Origin: Saccharothrix sp. HUAS TT1
GTDB lineage: Bacteria; Actinomycetota; Actinomycetes; Mycobacteriales; Pseudonocardiaceae
Assembly (NCBI RefSeq): GCF_040744945.1
Contig: NZ_CP160453.1
Span: 7,006,001 to 7,070,000 of the forward strand
Length of the DNA stretch: 64,000 bases
Reading direction: 5' to 3'
Made by a program: the position numbers and the translations under genes. Below are positions 25,401-34,400 of the stretch, one piece after another. How positions within the stretch are numbered: position 1 is the first letter of the stretch; the number at the start of each line of letters is the position of its first letter. The notes beneath the pieces were generated by a model. The model saw only the letters and a list, made by a program, of their open reading frames with translations, was not told the DNA's origin and ran no database searches.

Positions 25401-28400
25401 GGGAGCACCGCGTCCGCCCGCCAGTCCGCGAGCCCGGCCTCGGTCGCGGCCGAGGCCGGGCGGAGCTCGACTGCGGCCTGGTAGGCGGCGCGGGGTCGCG
25501 GAGTGGTCGTCAGCGCGTCCGCCTGCCTGCGCAGGAGGAGCTCGCGCGGTTCGCCGACCGCGCGCGCGATGACCTCCTCCCCCTTCTCCACCACCAGTTC
25601 GAAGCGGATCGGCAGGTCGTAGCGGGCCATCGGCCCGTCGGCCCCCCGCACCCGGACGGCCTCCACCATCTCGGTCCTGGCGTCGCGGTTCCGGCTGCCG
25701 CCGCCCACCCCCGCCGTGGGAAGCACGCCCACCGAGTCCGCCGGGCGGTCGGGTTCGGAGGTCGAGGCGTGGGCGCCGGGCACGCGCAGCAGCGCGTTCC
25801 AGCCGCTGCCCCGGGCGGTCCCCCCGACCTTCTTGCGGATGCCGACGACGGCGTGCTCGGTCTTGACCCCGTCGTTCACCACGTCGAGGAACCGGGCCTC
25901 GCCCTCCAGGCGGGCCTTGAGCGTCACCTGGTAGACGTCCTTGCCGATGCCCCTGCCGGGTTTGTGCAGCAGCAGCGGCACACCGCCGTCCAGCGCACCG
26001 TCGACGAGGGCGTTCACCGTGGCCGGCGCGGAGAGGTCCACCAGCCGCTGGAGGTTGCTCATGGCGTCGTCCAGGACCGAGGTCGGGAGCAGGGGGTGCC
26101 CGGAGCCCGCGCCCCGGTCGGCCCGGACCCGTTCCACCAGGTCCCACACGGCGAGCGTGAGGTCCGGGCTCCGGTCGGGCTCCAGCAGCCCCAGCCCCAG
26201 GGTGCTCGGCTCGCCGGGGGCCAGCGCCCGGGGCGGCTGGAGCCGGCGCGGCTCCGGTTCGGCCTCGACCTCCGGTGCGGGGGTGGCGTCCGGCGCCGGC
26301 TCCACGTCGGGCAGCAGGCCCAGCTCGACGGCGGTCCGCTCGGAGACCCTGGTGAACACGCCGCCCGGCAGTTCGACCGCGACGCCCCTCCGCTCCACGG
26401 CTCCGGCGTGGAGGGTGTTGGCCTCGCGGCTCTCCGCGACGACGGAGAAGGTCGCGTCCCACTGCACCAGCGCGGTCCGGGCTCCCTCGGACGTCACCCG
26501 GTTGCGGTCCATGAGCCCGATGGCCTGCCTGCCGCCGAACTTCGACCGCAGCCAGGGCATCCACCGCACGAGCAGGTTGGCGCCGCCCAGGCCGCGCGGT
26601 TCCGCGGTGTTGGGGCGGACGGTGCCGCCGACGTTGGCGATCCAGTCGAACGCGCGGGTGATGGCGCGCATGCCGCCGGCGTAGGAGCCGCCGGTGGCGG
26701 AGTTCTCCGACGTGGTGGTGTCGGAGACGCTGACCAGGCGCGGGCGGGCGAGGTCGGCCGTGATGCCCACCGCGCCGACCCGGTCGGTGATCCGGCGGTC
26801 GTAGCGCAGGCCGTTGTGCACCAGCCCGGTGCTGAGCATCCGCCCCAGGTTGGCCTTGAGGTTGTTCGGACCGACCAGGAAGTCGAGCTGCCGGCGCGAG
26901 TCGGTGCCGAGGGCCGTCAGCGAGGTGTCGCCGTCCGCGGCCTCGTCCAGCACGCGCAGGACGGCGGCGTGCAGCTCGCCGGGGTGCGCCACGGCCTCGA
27001 CGTGCTCCCAGCCGTGGTGCGGCCGGGGGGAGTCGGGCGTGAGCAGCGAGGCGATGTCCGCGGTCGGCGGCAGCGGGGTCGTCTTCGGCGTGCCGGGCCG
27101 GAATCGCGCCGGGTCGGCCGCCGTGGTCGACCCCTCGTCCAGCCACAGGTGGACCTGACCTCGGATCGGCGGCAGGTCGCGTGGGCCTCCCGGGGAGGCG
27201 GGGGTGTCCGGGTTCCCGGTGCGCGCCACCACCCGGGGCTCGGGGAGCCGGCGGAACGGCGAGCCGGGGACCAGCTTGCCCCAGGACCGAGGTCGGCTGA
27301 AGGTGGTGATCTGCACGTCGAACTCGATGTCGTGCTCGAACACGTGCGCGTGGGGACCGCCGATGTCCAGCGAGCTCTCCTCCACCACGGGGCCCGCCGC
27401 GGCGCCCCTGGTGTCCGCGCGGTGCAGGCGCAACGCGGTCTGGACCAGGCCGAGCCAGCTCAGGGCGGTCCGCCGCATGCCGCCGAGCCGCCCCTCCACG
27501 CCCGCGCTCCACACCTCGGTCTTGACGGTGGAGCTGCCCAGCTTGGGGCCGGCGGCGGTGTAGTCGCGGACGTGGACGTCCCCGGCCCGGCCCAGGTGGG
27601 AGCCGGGGCCCGTCTTGGCCTTGACCACGACGGCGACGTGGTCCTTGGTGAACCAACCGCGCCGGGTGAGGTTGAGGGACACCCCTGGTCCCAGCAGCTC
27701 CTCCATGTTCAGCCGCAGCGCGGACGGCGACAGCTTCGTGGTCAGCGAGCGCAGGTTGTCGAGCTGCTCGGCGGTGTCGGCGGCGTTCAGCGCGGTCTTG
27801 AGCGGGTGCACGCCCTCCTGGTTCCAGGTGGGCAGGAAGCGCTCGAACCCGGGCAGGGCGCGCAGGGCGGCCTCCACCTGCTGCTGCACCTCGGCGGCCG
27901 GCGCGAACGCGCCGACGTCGGCCCTCCCGACGGCCGTGCCCTCGGTGACGTGGGGCAGCTCGAAGCGGGTGTTCTCGGTGCCGGGCTCGGTGAGGCCGGC
28001 CTGCGTGCCCGGTGGCACCGGCAGCCCGAGCCGGGCCGCCTCGGGCAGGCTCAGCCGCAGGTACGAGGTGACCGGCACCACGACGTCGGGGCCGGTGGGG
28101 GCGCTGACCAGGACGTCGGTGACGACCTTGAAGAGGCCGACGTCCCCGTCGATCTCGACGCCCGCGCGCCGCGTGATCGCGTTCCCCGCGGACGACCCCT
28201 CGACTTCGCGCGACGAGTAGCCGACCGTGACGCCCGCTCCGGCCAGCACCGGGTCGGGCATGCCGACCCCGCCGCCCGCCGACGCCCGCAGGTCGAACCC
28301 GGTGGCGATGGACGCGCTGGTGCCCGCGTTGTCCACGGCCTGGGGGCGCGAGCGCAGGCGGCCCTCCTCGTCGGCGCCGATCAACTGGGCTCCCTTGAGC

Positions 28401-31400
28401 ACCGCCCTCATCCGCACCGCGCCCGCCCGCGCGCCGTGCGGGCTGGTCAGGTCGGGGGAGGTGACCCAGCCGCCGAGCATCGGGACGAGGTGGTCGCGGA
28501 TGGCGGGCGGGGACAGGAACTCGCGCAGCCGCGTGCGGCCGTCGGCGCCCGGTCGGGTGATCGACGGGTGGAGCCTCGCCGCCACCTCGGCGAACGCCCG
28601 CCCGGTGTCGACGTCGGTGACGGCCTCGGGGAAGACCCGCTCCAGCTTCAGGCCCCAGTCCGGGTCGGCCGGCGCGACCGGTCCGGTTTCCGGGTGGGGC
28701 GTGGTACCGGCGAAGGTGCTCAGGTCGTGCGGCACCTGGAGGGTGACGTCCACGCCCGGTCCCGCCACCACGTCCTGCCCGAGCACGCCGCCGACCTCGT
28801 CCAGCAGCGTGACGGTGTACCGCACGGGCAGCCGGACCTCGTCCGAGTCGCCGGAGCGCAGCATGGTCTGGTCCGTGATGGCGGTGCCGGCGGCGGTGTA
28901 GGTGTGCGGGTGCGCCCGCGGGACCCGCCCGATCAGCATCCCGTACGCGCCGACGCCCTGGCTCGCCATGGCCGCGATCGTGAAGTCGCCCGCCGAGCCG
29001 CCGTCGGTGACCGTTCCCGCCTGCACCGTGCTGGTCATCCGCGCGTCGGGCATGACGAGGTCCGGCGGGGTGGTGGCCGCGACGTCATCGAGCGGCCGTT
29101 GCTCCAGGGTGGCCTTGACGTGCGCGTCGAACCACCGCTCCCCTACCCGCACCTGGAAGGTCCGGCCCGGGCCGAGCAACGACTCGAACTCCGAGTTCAG
29201 GGCTCGTTCCACCTGGTCAACGCCTTCCGGCAGCACGCCGGCGCGCACGGGCAGCAGGCCGTCCAGGGCCGCGGTGACCCGCTCCGCGCTCCCGAGCCGG
29301 GTGACGGCGACCGGCCCCAGTGCCTGGCTGCTCCGGAAGTACTCCGGCAGGGCGCGTGGGGACGGCGGCGCGGCGGGGGTCCCCGGCTCGCCGGGCGCGG
29401 AGGCGTCGGGACCGGGCTCCGGGTCCGGCGCGAGGTCGGGGAGGTTGTCGAGCGACGGGACGTCGTTCTCGTCCATCCCGTCCGGCTCGATCGGGAGGTG
29501 GTCGCGGGTCGTCGCCGGTGCGACGGGGACTTCCAGCGCCGTCCTGGTGTTCTCGATGCCCCAGAGGAGCCGCGGCTTGAGGGTCCTGGTCCCGCCCTTC
29601 ACGCGCGCGGACATCAGACCGCCGTCCTCGACCACGGCGACCGCGTCCGGTTTGACCCGGAACACCCGCGCGTGCTCGCCCTCCTCCCGGTACTGGTCCC
29701 TCTCCCCGAAGCTGTGGAGGAGTTCGTGGGCCACCGACTCGCCCTTGATCCGCACCGGCCAGCGGTGCTGGCTCGGCCTGCCGCCGCGGGTGACCCAGAC
29801 GCGGGAGTGCGCGTCGTGGTGCCGGGTGACGAACTCGACGGTGACGTGGAACTGCTCCCCGCCGGGCAGTCGGTACCCCCGGTTGAGGTGCTTCTCCACC
29901 CCGTCGCGGATCCTGCCCCGCATGGCCAGCAGCTCTTCCGGGGTGGCGTTGACCTTCCCGGGTTCGTTCGCGTCCCTGGCGTCCAGGAACAGCTTGACGG
30001 TGAAGTCGCGCACCCGGACGCCGTCGACCTCGAAGACGCGCGTGTCGTAGGCGATGGGGATGTGACCGCGGCGCAGCACCACCGCGTCCGGGCCCAACTG
30101 GGCGTCGGCCAGCACGGAGTACGCCGACCCGCGCACGATCCCGGAGACCGGCGCGGCGGCCCTCGCGGCGCGGATCTTCTCCGAGGGCGCCGGGTCACGC
30201 GGGGCGAACCACGGCGCGCTGGGGTCGGTGCGGTACTTCCAGCTCCGGTCGTCCAGCACCTCCCGCTCGGCGGCGGTGCTGGTCGGCCTGGTGGCCGGAT
30301 CGCCCAGGAGGGGGTCGGGGCCCGGGTCGTGGTGCGGCCGGGTGCGCTTGAGGTCCCAGTCCACGAACACGTCCGCGCCGTCCGCGCGACCGCCTCCCAC
30401 GACCCGGACTTCGAGCTCGGTGAGCCCGGCCAGGACGTCCTTCACCCGGTGCGCGTCCACACCGGAGACCTCCACCACCGGTGGGAGGTAACCCTGCTCC
30501 CGCCGGGTGTGCGCGACGTGGCCGAGGTCCGCGGCCAGCACCTCCACGTCGTCCAGTTGCGCCTCCGTCAAGCCGGTGGCGCCGGCTTGGACGGCGTAGG
30601 ACCGCTCGGGGGCGGTGCGGCGGGGTGGGGTGTCCACTCCGGACAGCGAGCGCGGCTCGGCGGCGACGCCGAGGTCCAGGGCGATCCCGAGGGCCAGCGA
30701 CACCGCGCCCCGGTAGTAGCCGGGGACCTCGGCGTTGCGGGCCAGGTCGATCGCCACGAGCGTGGTGAAGTCCGCCAGCGCGGTGGCGGGGATGGCATCC
30801 GGTCGGGCGGTGGTGTGGGCGACGACCTCCCGCGCCTGCTTGAACGCCTTCGCGCGCACGTCCCCGGGCACGTCCTCCAGGACGCCGAGCGATTCGCGGA
30901 CCCGGTCGGCCAGGGACTCCGGTGTCCACGGTGGGGACGCCTCGACGCCGGGGGTCGACTCCCCGCCGGGCTCCGCCCGCGTGCCGGCCCGCTCGACGGG
31001 TGTCCCGGCGTCGTCCACCCGGGGTGCGACGCCCAGGTCCGCCACGACCTGTCGCACCAACGACCGGACGGCGCCGGGCTCCCGGTGGAGCAGGACGACG
31101 GCGATCACGTCCACCAGGTCGTCGCGCAGCCCTCCCTCCACCGGGACCGCGGCCCCCTGCGCGAGGAGCCAACGCGCCCGCGAGCGCATGTGCGCCACGA
31201 CCTCGTCCGGGTAGTCCGTCAGCCGGTCGCGCGCCTCGACCGCCCCGGCGCGCACGGCTCCGGGCGTCCACGGTGCGTCGTCGACTCCGGGGAGGCCGTC
31301 CCCCCACTCGGCGGGTGACGACGCTTCGAGCGTCCCGGGATCCCGCTGAGGCGCCCCCGGCACGCCGATCACATCGGGCTCGACGTGCGAGTGGCGGTGC

Positions 31401-34400
31401 TCGATCTCCGGGGCCGGAGGATAAGGGCTCTCCATCGCCCTCATGACGTCGTAGATCCGCCACGCGTAGCGGGGGACGAACAGCCTGCTCTGGCCGAACC
31501 AGGGGTTGTGCATGAGGGCGTAGTCGTTCGCGACCCCGCTTTGCTCCTTGTTGCGCAGGAGGACCCGCCCTGTCGCCTTTTCCTCGGCGTACTCGTCCGC
31601 CAGGCCCAGGCTGTGCCCCACCTCGTGGGCGTACACGAAGTACGGGGAGTCCTCCGGCCAGGAGTACTGGTTCGCCTGCTCCCACGGTGCGGTGATCCAG
31701 ATCGTGGCGTGCGCCTCGGCGGGGGTGTCGACGAACTCGACCGTGAGGTGGAACTGCTCGCCGCCGGGCAGCCGGTACCCCTGGTTGAACACCCCTTCCA
31801 CCCCCTGCAGGGTCCTCTCCCGCACGGTCGCTACCGCCTCCGGCGTCGTATCCGGAAGCGGGGTGTGGAGGAACAACCGCACCGTGAAGTCGCGCACCGC
31901 CTTGCCGCCGACCTCGAACGTGCGGACGTCGTAGTGGACGCCCCCCGTGACCAAGGACAGGGAGACCTGCTCCGGGGTGACCCTGGAAGAGCAACACGGG
32001 GTGCTGTGCTCGCCCCGCACCCATCCGGTGACCGGCACCCGGGCCCTGGCGGCGCGGATGTCCGCCGACGGGACGGGGTGGTCCGGTTCGAACCACTCCG
32101 CGGTCGGCGCGGTCTCGTGGCGCCACCTCTCGTCGGCGTGCACCGAGCGCCGCAGCGGCAGGGCGTAGTCGTCCGCCGCGTCGTCGGTCTCCTGCTCCCG
32201 CACCGGCGGCTGCTCCACCGGCGCCGTCTTCGGTTCTCCCGCACGCTTCAGGTCCCACCGCACGTGCACGTCGACGCCGTCGCGCTCGTCCTCGACCTCC
32301 ACCTCGAAGGGGACGTCGGCGGGCAGGAGCGCCCGGACCTGCTCCACCTCGGTCGGGGAGCCGGCCACCAGGACGCGGGGCGGCAGGTAGCCCCGCGCGA
32401 CCTGCTTCCGGGTGGCCGAGCCGAGGTCTTCCGCCCAGGTGCGCGCCGAGGCCAACTGCTCCTCCGTGAGCGAGTCGGCGTCCGCCGGGCGGTTGAGCGC
32501 CAGTTCCGGACCGCGGTAGCCGGCGGCGGTCGGGTCGACCAGCGGCGCGAGTCCTCCCGCCACGCCCAGGTCCCGGGCGATCAGGTGGGCCAGCAGCGAG
32601 TTCTTCCGGAATCCGGGGTCGTCCCGCATGCCGTCGGCGACGACGGTGATGAAGTCCGTCAGCACCTCGGGCGCGACCTGCGCGCCGGGCGCGATCACCG
32701 AGGTGACGACCGCCTCGGCCTGCCGGAGCAACGCGTCGCGCACCGGGTCCGGCAACGTCGGCTCGGCCGTCCGCTCGCCGGCTTCGAGCCGCAGCAGCTC
32801 CGGCGTCCACGGCACCGACCCCGCGCGGGGATCGGGCACCGTCCGGGCGCGCAACGCGGCGACGCCCTGGTTCGGGAGCCCCGGCGGCGTGGGCGTGGGT
32901 TGGCCGGCGCCCACGGGCAGGAAGTCGTCGAGCTGGGCGGTGTTATCCGACGGGGCGGCGGTCCCCAGGTCCGCCGCGATGTCCCGCGACAGGGCGAGGG
33001 CGGCCGTGACGTCCTGGCCCCGGGTCAGCGCGTCCGCCACCACCGCGGTGGCGGCGGACCACAGGTCTTCGTCGGCCAAGGCTTCCGGGCCGTGCGTGCT
33101 CGTGACGATCCACCCGGCTTGGGGGATGACGGCGTCCGGGTTCCAGTCCTCCAGGCTCTCGAACCGCTCCGCGGCCTTCACCGCCGCCTCCACCAGCCCT
33201 TCCCTCGTCCACTGCGGCCCGGCGTCCTTCGACGTGGACGGGGTTCCACCGGGTGACGGGGTGGCGGTCGACGGCGGCGTGATGACGGGAGCGGTGTCGA
33301 CCAGCGACGGGGTGACGACCGGAGCGGTGGCGACTGGCGGCGGCGTGACAGCAGATGGCGAGGTGGTGACCGGCGGCGGTGTGGCGGCAGACGGTGAAGT
33401 GGTGACCGGCGGTGAAGTGGTGACCGGAGTGGTGGCGGCCGGCGGAGCGTCGCTCAGGTCCTGGGCGATCCGCTGCGCGAAGTCACGCGCCTCGGCATCG
33501 CCGTACCCGTCCGCCAGGTGAGCCGCGACCACCACCGCGAAGTCTCGACCCACCGGACCGTCCACGGCCACACCGGTCCCGGACACGATCTGCCGTGCCC
33601 GCTCCTCCACCTCGTCGCGAACGTCCGGCGCCAGCAACTCCACCGTCTCCCGCGCCGAAGGCGCGTCCTGCCGCAACAACTCGGGCGACCACGGCGTCGT
33701 GCCGTTCGGGTCCGCCGCCGGCACGTGACCGGCGGTCCGGGCAGGCTCGGGCGCCGGTTCGGCGACCGGCGGCGGGAAGGCGGTGCCGACCTGCGGCGGG
33801 ACCGGGGGGAGCGCCTCCAGGTCGGGGAGGCCGGGCGGCACGTCCAGGGCCGTGTCGAGCGGCGGCTGGTAGAGGGGCAGGCGGTCGCTCAGCGGCGTGG
33901 AGCGCTCCGGCTGGTGGGCCGTCGACGAAGCCTCGGCGCCGGCCGGGGACTCCCCGATCCCGATCCGGTCCTCGCCCGCGCCGGTAGAGGTCGGGACACC
34001 GACGGTGTCCTGACGACCACCCGTGAACTCACGATCACCGACCGGTGTCGGTGCGTTGACGGGCGTGTCGGCGAATACCGGTGCGTTGACGGGCGCATCG
34101 GTGGGCACCGGTGCATTGACAGGCGTATCGATGAACGCCGGTGCGTTGACAGGCGTATCGGTGAACGCCGGTGCGTTGACAGGCGTATCGGTGAACGCCG
34201 GTGCGTTGACAGGCGTATCGGTGAACGCCGGTGCGTTGGCGGGCGTGTCGGCGGGTGCCGGTGCGTTGACCGGTGCGGCCGGGTTGGGGTCGGTGCCAGT
34301 CCTGGGGCCGGAGGTCGCGGCGATGCCCGCGGCGGCCACGGCGCCCGCCGCCACCCCGGCTGCCAGGCCGATGCCGACAGCGTGGCCGAGCCCGTCCTGA

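Noticed and set aside
23607..27656. Minus-strand frames of over 1,000 codons in a different phase (also 38945-43273, 43361-46999, 49139-54289)
   Set aside because: They overlap the giant genes in a second phase and encode Arg/Gly/Pro-rich low-complexity sequence. The conserved motifs all fall in the other phase.
22535..31318. Long open frame on the plus strand (2,927 codons), with similar ones at 35749-41067, 47776-56613 and 57097-62028
   Set aside because: These are antisense shadows of the giant genes. Their products are Arg/His/Pro/Gly-rich without domains, and they mirror the tail repeats of the opposite strand. High GC at third positions of the real genes removes stops on the other strand.
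34051..34270. CRISPR array suggested by 30-bp repeats
   Set aside because: The units are directly adjacent without spacers, are in frame, and encode a Pro-rich linker. No cas genes are present.
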